DNA of 39,695 nucleotides from Marvinbryantia sp. (GTDB lineage: Bacteria; Bacillota; Clostridia; Lachnospirales; Lachnospiraceae): NCBI GenBank assembly GCA_016297895.1, contig JAEDFS010000016.1, positions 1 through 39,695 on the forward strand, in the 5' to 3' direction. A program made the position numbers and the translations under genes. Of this stretch, positions 24,974 through 32,147 are shown piece after piece. The notes under the pieces were generated by a model, which saw nothing but the letters and a program-made list of their open reading frames with translations, had not been told where the DNA came from and did not search any database. Numbering within the stretch: position 1 is the stretch's first letter; each line of letters begins with the position of its first letter.

Positions 24974-25636
24974 CTATGCAGCCCGGTCTGCGATCCACCT
25001 GCCATGTTCATCCACAAAATGATTGCCCAGCCATTTACTCTTGGCCATCAGGCCGCTGCTGTAAAAATAATACCAGTAATATTTTCCCTCACTGTCTTTC
25101 ACACAGACCCATTTCTTAGCTGCATAGGTGCCATCCGGCTGAAGGTACTTGATTCCCTTTTTTGTCCTGACAAAACCGTTTCTCACATCCTGCCGGTATC
25201 CCTCTACCGCTGCACCGTCTTCCCCGTAATAGATCCCGTTCTTCCAGTCATTTACCAGCATCTGACCGTTTTTCTGAAGATAGTGACCGTTTTTCGTGCG
25301 ATTCTTATACATTCTTCCGTTCCGGTCAAAATAATACCAGTACCACTTTCCTCCGGATGATTTTGTGGTCAGTCTCTGCCATCCCGTAAGCATATAGCCA
25401 TTTTCGTCAAAACAATATGTATATCGGCTTCCTTTCTTTCCGATCGTGCAGAATGTCCAGCGCTGATAGCTTTTATCCGTTATTTTTCCCTTCAGATAAG
25501 ATGTTTTTGAAGTATAATACCGGTATTTTCCATTTTTCATCTTTCGAAATCCCGCACTGGCAGTCATCCCGCAGAGAAGCAGCATGCAAAGCAGTGTGAG
25601 CATAAAACCAAACAATTTTTTTCTTCTCTTCGACAC
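24974..25636 (-). CDS. Secreted protein with choline/glucan-binding-like wall repeats
   Basis: Predicted exported 220-residue protein. Residues 1-28 are a signal peptide (RRKKLFGF, a leucine-rich core, cleavage near MTASA). The rest is made of imperfect aromatic repeats of the cell-wall-binding type: YTYCFDENGYMLTGWQ, KWYWYYFDRNGRMYKN, GHYLQKNGQMLVNDW, GIKYLQPDGTYAAKKW, KYYWYYFYSSGLMAKS and GNHFVDEHGRW. No catalytic domain is attached, so it may simply coat the wall or bind glycan. The start is GTG, with GGGG seven bases upstream. It lies between the coat genes and the flippase; spore-surface association is possible but unproven. Confidence 0.75.
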   Translation of the reverse strand: MSKRRKKLFGFMLTLLCMLLLCGMTASAGFRKMKNGKYRYYTSKTSYLKGKITDKSYQRWTFCTIGKKGSRYTYCFDENGYMLTGWQRLTTKSSGGKWYWYYFDRNGRMYKNRTKNGHYLQKNGQMLVNDWKNGIYYGEDGAAVEGYRQDVRNGFVRTKKGIKYLQPDGTYAAKKWVCVKDSEGKYYWYYFYSSGLMAKSKWLGNHFVDEHGRWIADRAA

Positions 25637-25668
25637 CCTGTTTTCCCCGTTTCTTTCTTTTTTTTCAG

Positions 25669-25707
25669 TATGGCACAGTTTACCGGAAAAGTAAAGACTG
25701 TGCCATA
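25669..25707. repeat. Perfect 11-base inverted repeat between cotF-like and wall-binding genes
   Basis: TATGGCACAGT (25669-25679) and ACTGTGCCATA (25697-25707) with a 17-base loop. No T-run follows on either strand, so it is not a classical terminator; it may be an RNA 3' stem of the cotF-like transcript or an operator for the gene at 24974. Confidence 0.7.
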
Positions 25708-25724
25708 AATAAGAAAATTCTGAT

Positions 25725-25973
25725 CTATCCCTGAGACAGAACCGATCTCACATGTGCCACTTCTTCTGCTGTAGCCTTTGATGCCGGCACATAATACTGT
25801 TTGCTTCTTGCGATCTGATAGATTTCTTCCTGAGACATCTCACACTGATTTCGGATCTGTTTTAATGTCTGCTTTAATTCCGGATTCTCTGTCTGAGAGA
25901 TCATTTCTCCGTAACGCACAAGCTCTCCGTTGATACCTGTCAGGGTATCTGATACCATTGTCTTTTCATCCAT
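25725..25973 (-). CDS. Small CotF-family spore coat protein
   Basis: An 82-residue, helical, soluble protein starting MDEKTMVSDTLTGINGELVR. The pattern (M-Dxx-TxxNGxLxxYGxMIxQTENPELKQTLKQIRNQ and a late YYVPASKAT) resembles the CotF-type coat proteins of clostridia. AGGAGGG precedes the ATG. It follows the other small gene by 13 bases, so the two are co-transcribed. Role in the spore coat is taken from family resemblance and from nearby spo0A, not from a direct motif of known function. Confidence 0.75.
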   Translation of the reverse strand: MDEKTMVSDTLTGINGELVRYGEMISQTENPELKQTLKQIRNQCEMSQEEIYQIARSKQYYVPASKATAEEVAHVRSVLSQG

Positions 25974-25986
25974 GTTCCGTTCCCTC

Positions 25987-26172
25987 CTACTGTAAAAAAC
26001 TCATAAGCTGCTGCTTTGTCTCCATGGCGCTCTGCGCAGATTTCTGAAAAAACTGCTTCACCGCAGGATCGGAAGCCTGCGAAGCATAGGCATTCATTTT
26101 GCTGTGTGTAGTGGAAAACCCGCCGATCAGGTGACGCAGGTTCTGCAGATCCAGTTCTGATAATTCTGACAT
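25987..26172 (-). CDS. Small helical protein, coat-associated partner of the CotF-like gene
   Basis: A 61-residue protein beginning MSELSELDLQNLRHLIGGF and ending in a helix with ASDPAVKQFFQKSAQSAMET, like the first half of CotF-type coat proteins. ATG 26172 is chosen because a perfect AAAGGAGGT lies seven bases upstream; an in-frame ATG at 26205 has no such site. That ribosome-binding site is one arm of a long inverted repeat (26179-26288), which suggests translational control. Precedes the 82-residue gene by 13 bases. Confidence 0.7.
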   Translation of the reverse strand: MSELSELDLQNLRHLIGGFSTTHSKMNAYASQASDPAVKQFFQKSAQSAMETKQQLMSFLQ

Positions 26173-26178
26173 AAAAAT

Positions 26179-26288
26179 ACCTCCTTTTCTGACTGATAGA
26201 ATCATGTTCTTACGGCCTCATCAGCAAGTGATTCGGCCTTGAACAGTTACCTGATAGATTACATTTCTATTATGTCAGAAAAGGAGGT
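26179..26288 (-). promoter_or_regulatory. Inverted repeat masking the ribosome-binding site of the small coat gene pair
   Basis: The 15-base arm at 26274-26288 (ACCTCCTTTTCTGAC on the minus strand) is exactly complementary to 26179-26193, which holds the AGGAGG of the downstream gene. Six more pairs (26196-26201 with 26265-26270) extend the stem after a small internal loop. The loop is 63 bases. Only transcripts starting upstream, for example read-through from glgA, would contain both arms. The 3' arm is followed by ATTTTTA, so it might also terminate. Confidence 0.7.
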
Positions 26289-26305
26289 TTCTTATTCATA
26301 TAAAA

Positions 26306-27742
26306 TTAAAGCCAGTTATACATCTCAGCATACTTATCGGCAGATGCCTTCCAGGAGAAGTCTGCCGCCATGGCACGATCCACCATCTTATTCCATTCCC
26401 GTCTCTTTGACACATAAACAGAATGTGCATAGCGAATCGTCTGATACATTTCATGTGCATTGTAATTTGCAAAACTGAATCCGGTGCCGGTGCTTTCATA
26501 TTCGTTATAGGGAATGACCGTATCCTTCAGACCGCCTGTCTCACGTACGATAGGCAGTGTCCCGTAACGGAGACTCATCAGCTGACTCAGACCGCAGGGC
26601 TCAAAAAGCGAGGGCATCAGAAATGCATCGCAGGATGCATATACCTTATGAGACATAGCTTCCGAATAGAAAATATTTGCAGAAACTTTGTCCGGATACT
26701 TCCAGGCAAAATGTCGAAACATATTCTCATAACGCTCTTCTCCGGTACCAAGAACCACGATCTGCCAGTCCTGCTGACACATTTCTTCCATCATATAATT
26801 GATCAGATCAAATCCTTTCTGATCCGTCAGACGGGATACGATTCCGATCATAAAGGTCTTTTCATTCTGGGGCAGTCCCAGTTCTTTCTGCAAGGCAACC
26901 TTATTCTTCACCTTCTCCTTGCGGAAATTCTTCGCATTATAATTCTTGACAATCATCGGATCCGTCTCAGGATTATATTCCTCATAATCGATTCCATTGA
27001 CGATTCCTCTCAGATCGTGGGCTCTGGCACACATGAGTCCATTCAGATTCTCACCGTAAAACGGAGTCTTGATCTCCTCTGCATAAGTAGGACTTACAGT
27101 TGTAATGGCATCCGCATATACCAGTCCGCCTTTCAGGTAATTGGCGTCTCCGTATGCTTCCAGCTTATCAGAAGTAAAATAATAATCCGGCAGGCCTGTG
27201 ATATTCTTGATCGTCTTCATATCCCAGATTCCCTGGAACTTCAGATTATGGATCGTCATGATCGTCTTGATTCCCTGATAGAACGCATTTTCCTGGAATC
27301 CGGCCTTTAAAAATACGGGAATCAGACCTGTCTGCCAGTCATGACAGTGGATAATGTCCGGACAAAAACCGATGGTAGGAAGTGCAGACAGTGCTGCCTT
27401 TGAAAAGAATGCAAACTTCTCAATGTCCTCATAAATATTCCCATAGGGCTTAAATCCGGAGAAATAGTACTCATTATCGATAAAATAGAATTTGATCCCA
27501 TCATATTCCATTTCCAGGATTCCCACATACTGACTTCTCCATCCAAGATCCATGTAGAAATGAGAAATATAATTCAGCTGTCCCTTATACTCTTCCTTCA
27601 TGCACAGATATTTCGGAAGCATGACCCGGACATCAAATTCATCTTTATTTAAATATTTTGGCAGCGACCCCACTACATCTGCCAACCCTCCTGTTTTGAT
27701 AAACGGAACGCTCTCAGACGCCACAAACAATATCTTCTTCAT
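26306..27742 (-). CDS. glgA: Glycogen synthase (ADP-glucose type)
   Basis: GT5 glucosyltransferase that extends alpha-1,4-glucan from ADP-glucose. From ATG 27742 it has 478 residues, normal for the family. The substrate loop KTGGLADVVGSLPK (16-29) and the C-terminal MPSLFEPCGLSQLMSLRYG followed by PIVRETGGLKDTV are intact. GGGAGG lies seven bases before the ATG; an in-frame ATG at 27775 has none. It has its own promoter and is not beside glgC or glgB here. It lies just downstream of spo0A, which has its own terminator between them. Confidence 0.96.
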   Translation of the reverse strand: MKKILFVASESVPFIKTGGLADVVGSLPKYLNKDEFDVRVMLPKYLCMKEEYKGQLNYISHFYMDLGWRSQYVGILEMEYDGIKFYFIDNEYYFSGFKPYGNIYEDIEKFAFFSKAALSALPTIGFCPDIIHCHDWQTGLIPVFLKAGFQENAFYQGIKTIMTIHNLKFQGIWDMKTIKNITGLPDYYFTSDKLEAYGDANYLKGGLVYADAITTVSPTYAEEIKTPFYGENLNGLMCARAHDLRGIVNGIDYEEYNPETDPMIVKNYNAKNFRKEKVKNKVALQKELGLPQNEKTFMIGIVSRLTDQKGFDLINYMMEEMCQQDWQIVVLGTGEERYENMFRHFAWKYPDKVSANIFYSEAMSHKVYASCDAFLMPSLFEPCGLSQLMSLRYGTLPIVRETGGLKDTVIPYNEYESTGTGFSFANYNAHEMYQTIRYAHSVYVSKRREWNKMVDRAMAADFSWKASADKYAEMYNWL

Positions 27743-27786
27743 AGCAGACCTCCCAAATTTCGTGATATTGCACATTCATTTATATA

Positions 27787-27815
27787 AGTATAACCCAATT
27801 TTCGAAAAAGAGCAA
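27787..27815 (-). promoter_or_regulatory. Promoter of glgA
   Basis: TTGCTC (-35, 27810-27815), 17-base spacer, TATACT (-10, 27787-27792) on the minus strand, directly after the spo0A terminator. Confidence 0.72.
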
Positions 27816-27849
27816 CAATTTCTGCATGAAATGACAGCATCTGACGTTT

Positions 27850-27896
27850 AAAAAAACAGCTCCGTGTCCGGGCTACTATCCGTTCACAGAACCGCT
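27850..27896 (-). terminator. Intrinsic terminator of spo0A
   Basis: On the minus strand a stem of about 13 pairs (AGCGGTTCTGTGAACGG with CCGGACACGGAGCTG, two internal mismatches) is followed by seven T residues (27850-27856). Confidence 0.85.
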
Positions 27897-27910
27897 TTTT
27901 CCTTCTTTCT

Positions 27911-28708
27911 CTATTTCAGTTTGTATTCCAGGCGAACCTTGTCTGCGATCAGCGCAATAAACTCCGAATTGGTAGGCTTGCCTTTTCCGCAGCTTACCGT
28001 ATAACCGAACAACTCATCGATCGTGTCCATCTTTCCTCTGCTCCAGGCCACTTCTATGGCATGGCGGATCGCCCGTTCCACTCTGCTTGGTGTGGTCTGA
28101 TGCTTCTTTGCAATGGTAGGATAGAGAATCTTTGTAATGGAATTCAGCATCTCCATATCTTTTACCGTCATAATGATGGAGTCCCTGAGATACTGATATC
28201 CTTTAATGTGGGCCGGTACTCCGATCTCATGAATAATATTGGTCACATCCGTCTCCAGGTTGCGCTCCATATACTCATTCTTGCTTTCGTACGCCTGAAC
28301 CTTCCTGACTGCCATGTAATTTTTGTCTGCATTTTTTCTGATATGTCTGATCCGGTTCAGAACCATTTCATTGTCAAAAGGTTTCAATATATAATAATCT
28401 GCTCCCAGTTCAAATGCATCCTCTGTGATCTTTTCCTGCCCCACCGCTGTAATAATAATAAATGCCGGTCTCTTTTTCAGACTGCCGTCATGATTCACCT
28501 TCTCCAGCACTGTCAGCCCGTCCATCTTCGGCATGATCAGATCAAGAAGCACCACATCCGGTTCCTTTTCTTTTATGATATGTATCAGATCTTCTCCGTT
28601 TCCCGCTGTTCCTGCTACTTCCAGCTCCTTATCACTGCTGACAATGCTGTCCAGCAGCTGCACCATTCTTTCATTATCATCTGCAATTGCCACACTTAAC
28701 TTTTCCAA
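27911..28708 (-). CDS. spo0A: Sporulation master regulator Spo0A
   Basis: Response regulator that, when phosphorylated, binds 0A boxes and starts sporulation. From TTG 28708 it has 265 residues, like the Bacillus protein (about 267). The receiver domain has the acidic pair Asp10-Asp11, the phosphorylation site Asp56 in DVVLLDLIMPKMDG, Thr in IIITAVG and Lys in YILKPFD. The C-terminal DNA-binding domain has GVPAHIKGYQYLRDSI and the recognition-helix stretch TPSRVERAIRHAIEVAWSRG. TTG was chosen because GGAGG lies eight bases ahead and the protein then starts MEKLSVAIADDN as in Bacillus; ATG 28723 actually forms part of that ribosome-binding site. Confidence 0.96.
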   Translation of the reverse strand: MEKLSVAIADDNERMVQLLDSIVSSDKELEVAGTAGNGEDLIHIIKEKEPDVVLLDLIMPKMDGLTVLEKVNHDGSLKKRPAFIIITAVGQEKITEDAFELGADYYILKPFDNEMVLNRIRHIRKNADKNYMAVRKVQAYESKNEYMERNLETDVTNIIHEIGVPAHIKGYQYLRDSIIMTVKDMEMLNSITKILYPTIAKKHQTTPSRVERAIRHAIEVAWSRGKMDTIDELFGYTVSCGKGKPTNSEFIALIADKVRLEYKLK

Positions 28709-28750
28709 AAGTCCGTCCTCCATTATCACATAAAGATTTGAGCTGTTTCT

Positions 28751-28780
28751 AGTATACTCACTCCTGCGTCGGAGAATCAA
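28751..28780 (-). promoter_or_regulatory. Promoter of spo0A
   Basis: TTGATT (-35, 28775-28780), 18-base spacer, TATACT (-10, 28751-28756) on the minus strand. The spacer contains a small inverted repeat CTCC-GACGCA-GGAG. The expected start is near 28744, with a leader of only about 35 bases. Confidence 0.75.
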
Positions 28781-28799
28781 GAAATTTCCATCGTAAACA

Positions 28800-28816
28800 T
28801 TCGACAAAATTCGTCA
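28800..28816 (-). promoter_or_regulatory. Tandem 0A boxes upstream of spo0A
   Basis: A perfect 0A box TGTCGAA (28800-28806) and a one-mismatch copy TGACGAA (28810-28816) lie in the same orientation, ten bases apart, about 56-72 bases before the predicted start. This fits positive autoregulation by phosphorylated Spo0A. Confidence 0.7.
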
Positions 28817-28841
28817 AAACAGCCGCAGGATCTCCTGCGGC
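28815..28841 (-). terminator. Terminator of the TRAP permease gene
   Basis: GCCGCAGG pairs perfectly with CCTGCGGC around a four-base loop (28822-28841), followed on the minus strand by TGTTTTG. It lies directly ahead of the 0A boxes and insulates spo0A. Confidence 0.75.
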
Positions 28842-28864
28842 CGCTATTATATACCTTATTCTTT

Positions 28865-30817
28865 TTATGCTTTTGCACGTTTGCCGTGTTCTCTCTGATA
28901 CAGAACTACTGCGGCTACGACTACAAGCCCGATCACATCGGTGACAAGTCCCGGAACCAGCAATGTCAGGCCGCCCACGATACTGAGCGCTCTGATCACC
29001 GGATTCATTTTACAGTAAACGAATCCACTCAATCCGGCAGAGACTCCGAAAATACCGATCAGTGCGGTGATGCAGATCTGGACAACTTCAAATGCATTGG
29101 TACCGATCAGCAGCATTGCCGGATTCATGGCACAGACATAAGGAACGATGAACCCTGCGATTGCCAGCCTGGTGGCATTGAATGCGGTCTTCATTGGCGG
29201 CGCCTTGGCAATGGCGCTTCCCGCATAGGCAGCCAGTGCTACCGGCGGTGTAATATCTGCCACGATTCCAAAATAAAATACAAAGAAATGAGCGGCAATC
29301 GTCGGGATGCCGATCTCCGGACTCACCAGGATCGGTGCACAGGTTGCTGCCATAATACAGTATGTAGCCGTGGTTGGTACACCCATTCCAAGGATGATAC
29401 AGCAAAGCATGGTCAGAACCAGTGCGATCATGGCCTGACCGCCGGAAATAGATACGATGGCAGTGATCAGCTTTGATGCCAGACCGGTAGAGGTAATACA
29501 TCCGGCAACCACACCTGCCATAGCACAGGCCACTGCTACCGTAATGGTTCCCTTTCCTCCCGCTTCCAGTGCATCGATGCATTTTTTCAGAGTGATCCGG
29601 TCATCTTTGTTAAACAGACCTACCAGGATGGTCACTCCGATCGCAACTGCTGCGGAAAACTGCATGGTACGGGTATTGGTAGAAACCAGAACCACCAGTA
29701 CCACCAGAGGGGCCAGAAGATAGATTTTTTTGATCAGCCGGCCAAATTTCGGAAGCTGTTCTCTCGGAATACCTTTCAGTCCCAGTTTCTTTGCTTCCAG
29801 ATGAACGGCAATATAGATTCCCACAAAATAGAGCACAGCCGGAAGGATCGCGCGAAGAGCAACTTCTCCGTATCCGATACCCATATACTCTGCCATCAGA
29901 AACGCTGCTGCACCCATAATGGGCGGCATGATCTGTCCTCCGGTAGAAGCTGCTGCTTCCACGGCGCCGGCAAATTCGCCCTGATATCCGGTCTTTTTCA
30001 TCATCGGGATCGTGACAGAACCGGTGGTTACCGTATTTCCTACGGAAGAGCCGGATACCATACCGCACAGAGCAGAGGAAAGAACCGCTACCTTGGCGGG
30101 GCCGCCGGCGGAAGAACCGGCAACGGAATTGGCCAGATCAATGAAAAAGCTGGCAATTCCCGTTCGTTCCAGGAAAGCTCCGAATATAATGAACACCACA
30201 ATATACTTGGCGCATACATCCACAGGGGTATTCATCACTCCTGATGTGGTATAAAACAGATCATAGATCACCTTTCCAAATCGTACGTTTGCAAAAGTAT
30301 AGACCAGCAGAGCTCCTACTACAAGCAGGATCGGCACACCCACACTTCGTCTGCAGAGCTCCATCAGAGCCAGAATGGAAACAATGGCGATCGCCACCAT
30401 CCAGGGATTCTTTGTAATCCTCGTTGCCTGGGTCAGAATGCTGCTGGCATTTGCTGCAAAATAGAAAAATCCACCGGCACCCAGAGCCATGATCAGGATA
30501 TCATACCAGGGCATGTGATTCACCCGGTGATCTCCCTTTTTAGCCGGGAAATTCAGATAACCGATGATCAGGATCATTCCAAGAAAGATGGTCAGTCTCC
30601 GTTCTCTTAAGCCTCCCACAAACAATGTGACATAAATGCTGTATACGGAAAACAGTACCATCAGCCAGCGGATCACCGTCTTCGGAATTCCTTCCCAGAT
30701 ACGGACATTGGATTCCCGGTCAAATTTTTTCATGACCTGTTCCACATCCTCCGCAGTTCCCACTTCCACGTCAACAGCGGCTGTCTCGGCCTTTGTTTCT
30801 TTGTTGGCAGAATTCAT
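28865..30817 (-). CDS. TRAP transporter fused permease (4TM/12TM, DctQM type)
   Basis: The membrane part of a sodium- or proton-driven TRAP transporter that works with an external binding protein. The 650 residues hold the small four-helix Q part (about 45-190) fused to the large M part. The M part shows SALCGMVSGSSVGNTVTTGS and ASTGGQIMPPIMGAAAFLMAEYMG, typical of the TAXI-TRAP permeases, and an ITPPVALAAYAGSAIA motif near the end. AAAGGAGGAGG precedes the ATG. It follows the TAXI receptor gene after a 121-base gap containing a hairpin. Substrate is unknown; relatives are proposed to move organic acids or amino acids. Confidence 0.93.
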   Translation of the reverse strand: MNSANKETKAETAAVDVEVGTAEDVEQVMKKFDRESNVRIWEGIPKTVIRWLMVLFSVYSIYVTLFVGGLRERRLTIFLGMILIIGYLNFPAKKGDHRVNHMPWYDILIMALGAGGFFYFAANASSILTQATRITKNPWMVAIAIVSILALMELCRRSVGVPILLVVGALLVYTFANVRFGKVIYDLFYTTSGVMNTPVDVCAKYIVVFIIFGAFLERTGIASFFIDLANSVAGSSAGGPAKVAVLSSALCGMVSGSSVGNTVTTGSVTIPMMKKTGYQGEFAGAVEAAASTGGQIMPPIMGAAAFLMAEYMGIGYGEVALRAILPAVLYFVGIYIAVHLEAKKLGLKGIPREQLPKFGRLIKKIYLLAPLVVLVVLVSTNTRTMQFSAAVAIGVTILVGLFNKDDRITLKKCIDALEAGGKGTITVAVACAMAGVVAGCITSTGLASKLITAIVSISGGQAMIALVLTMLCCIILGMGVPTTATYCIMAATCAPILVSPEIGIPTIAAHFFVFYFGIVADITPPVALAAYAGSAIAKAPPMKTAFNATRLAIAGFIVPYVCAMNPAMLLIGTNAFEVVQICITALIGIFGVSAGLSGFVYCKMNPVIRALSIVGGLTLLVPGLVTDVIGLVVVAAVVLYQREHGKRAKA

Positions 30818-30854
30818 GTTCCTCCTCCTTTACTTTCTTCTCATAAAACAGACA

Positions 30855-30889
30855 AGGGGCTGCGGCAGGAAACTCCCGCCTCAGCCTCT
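30855..30889 (-). other. Hairpin between TAXI receptor and TRAP permease genes
   Basis: GAGGCTGAGGCGGGA pairs with CCTGCCGCAGCCCCTT on the minus strand (about fourteen pairs including wobbles, one mismatch, four-base loop), followed by CTGTTTTA. It probably lets part of the transcripts stop after the receptor gene, which TRAP systems need in excess over permease. Confidence 0.6.
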
Positions 30890-30938
30890 GAATGTATCAT
30901 AACACCTTTCAGAATTTCAGTCTTATTCCTGTTCTCTC

Positions 30939-31892
30939 TTATTTAACCGGAACGGTGATACCTTTTTCTTCAAAGTATTTTGCAGCTCCTGCGTGATAAG
31001 GTACTGCTGTTACAGATGCGGCAAAATCAAGATCCAGTTCTGCTCCCTTTGCATGAGCGGTTGTGATCTCATCTACGTTTTCAAATACAGCAGATACAAA
31101 GTTGTAAACATCTTCCTCTGCTACATCATCACCGGCGATTACGACTGCACCTACAGCTACGGTATCTACATCTGCATCCAGACCATATACATCTGCTGCG
31201 ATGGTATTCTTGCTGTAGTACGGGCATGTCTCGATCAGGCTGTTAATATGTTCCTCATCCAGACCTACCAGATATACATCTTTGGAGGTACCGAGAGAAG
31301 TTACTGCTGTAGTCGGAGCACCTGCTGTGATAAATGCTGCATCGATCTTGCCATCCTGAAGACTCTCGGCGCTGTCACCAAAGGATTCATAAGTCGGTGT
31401 GATGTCTTCTTCTGTCAGCCCATATGCGCCAAGGATATCCATTGCATTAAAGTATACACCTGATCCCGGTGCACCGATGGAAACATTCTTGCCCTTCAGA
31501 TCTTCCACTGTCTTAATATCCGGGTTACAGGTAACGATCTGTACCTGCTCCATATACATAGCGGATACGGTGGAGAAATTCTGGATCGCTCCGATCTCTT
31601 CGAACAGGTTGATTCCTTCATATGCATAAGCCATAACGTCAGACTGAACAAATCCAAGCTGTGCATCTCCCATATCGATCGCATCGATATTTGCCTGAGA
31701 ACCGCCGGATGTGATCGCTGTCACAGTGGTATCGGTCTTTCCGGATACCTGGCCGGCCAGTACGCTTCCGAAACCATAATAGGTACCCTGATCTCCTCCT
31801 GTTGTAAATGTAAGGTCACTTGCAGATACGCAAGCAGCCGGAACTGCTGCCATCATTGCAGCGGTCATAGTAATAAGTGCTACCTTTTTCAT
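30939..31892 (-). CDS. TAXI-family TRAP transporter solute-binding protein
   Basis: Secreted receptor of the TRAP system. The 317-residue product has a signal peptide (MKKVALITMTAAMMAAVPAA) with a likely signal-peptidase I site at VSASD; a cysteine at 21 lacks a proper lipobox. The mature start LTFTTGGDQGTYYGFGSVLA matches the TAXI pattern TGGxxGxYY, and GAPGSGVYFNAMDILGAYGL follows. AGAGGAACT precedes the ATG. It is the first gene of the two-gene transporter operon. TAXI proteins often bind glutamate or other dicarboxylates, but nothing in the sequence fixes the ligand. Confidence 0.93.
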   Translation of the reverse strand: MKKVALITMTAAMMAAVPAACVSASDLTFTTGGDQGTYYGFGSVLAGQVSGKTDTTVTAITSGGSQANIDAIDMGDAQLGFVQSDVMAYAYEGINLFEEIGAIQNFSTVSAMYMEQVQIVTCNPDIKTVEDLKGKNVSIGAPGSGVYFNAMDILGAYGLTEEDITPTYESFGDSAESLQDGKIDAAFITAGAPTTAVTSLGTSKDVYLVGLDEEHINSLIETCPYYSKNTIAADVYGLDADVDTVAVGAVVIAGDDVAEEDVYNFVSAVFENVDEITTAHAKGAELDLDFAASVTAVPYHAGAAKYFEEKGITVPVK

Positions 31893-31957
31893 TTGATAGT
31901 TCCTCTCTTTCCTGTATTTTGTACGGATTATTTCCTAATCTCCGCCGTTTTTAGTCT

Positions 31958-31986
31958 ATTTTAACCTACTTTTGCACATAATGCAA
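31958..31986 (-). promoter_or_regulatory. Promoter of the TAXI-TRAP operon
   Basis: TTGCAT (-35, 31981-31986), 17-base spacer, TAAAAT (-10, 31958-31963) on the minus strand. The -35 region also contains inverted TTGCA...TGCAA sequences that could be an operator. Confidence 0.7.
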
Positions 31987-32014
31987 GTATTTTCGTATCA
32001 TTGCATGATTGTAT

Positions 32015-32133
32015 ACAACTTTCAGCCGGGTATCCCCTGCTGAAAGTTGTGCCTTCGGCAGATCGCTGAGGCGCACAGATGAAAGCTCCTTCGGAGCGTG
32101 CGCCTCGCGGCAAGTACGCCGACGGCGTACTTG
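32015..32133. repeat. Compact four-hairpin palindromic element of unknown role
   Basis: Four hairpins are packed into 119 bases: a 12-base perfect stem ACAACTTTCAGC (32015-32026 with 32039-32050) with inner GGG/CCC pairing; a small TGCC-TTC-GGCA (32050-32060); a nested stem GAGGCGCAC (32068-32076 with 32098-32106) enclosing GCTCC-TTC-GGAGC (32085-32097); and CAAGTACGCC-GAC-GGCGTACTTG (32111-32133). It is G+C-rich inside an A+T-rich gap. There is no T-run and no open reading frame. It looks like a repeated extragenic palindromic element or a structured RNA; the window has only one copy. Confidence 0.7.
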
Positions 32134-32147
32134 AATATTTCCTTTGA

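Noticed and set aside
28709..28807. Spo0A N-terminal extension to ATG 28723 or further upstream
   Set aside because: ATG 28723 is part of the ribosome-binding site for TTG 28708, and the longer form would include promoter sequence.
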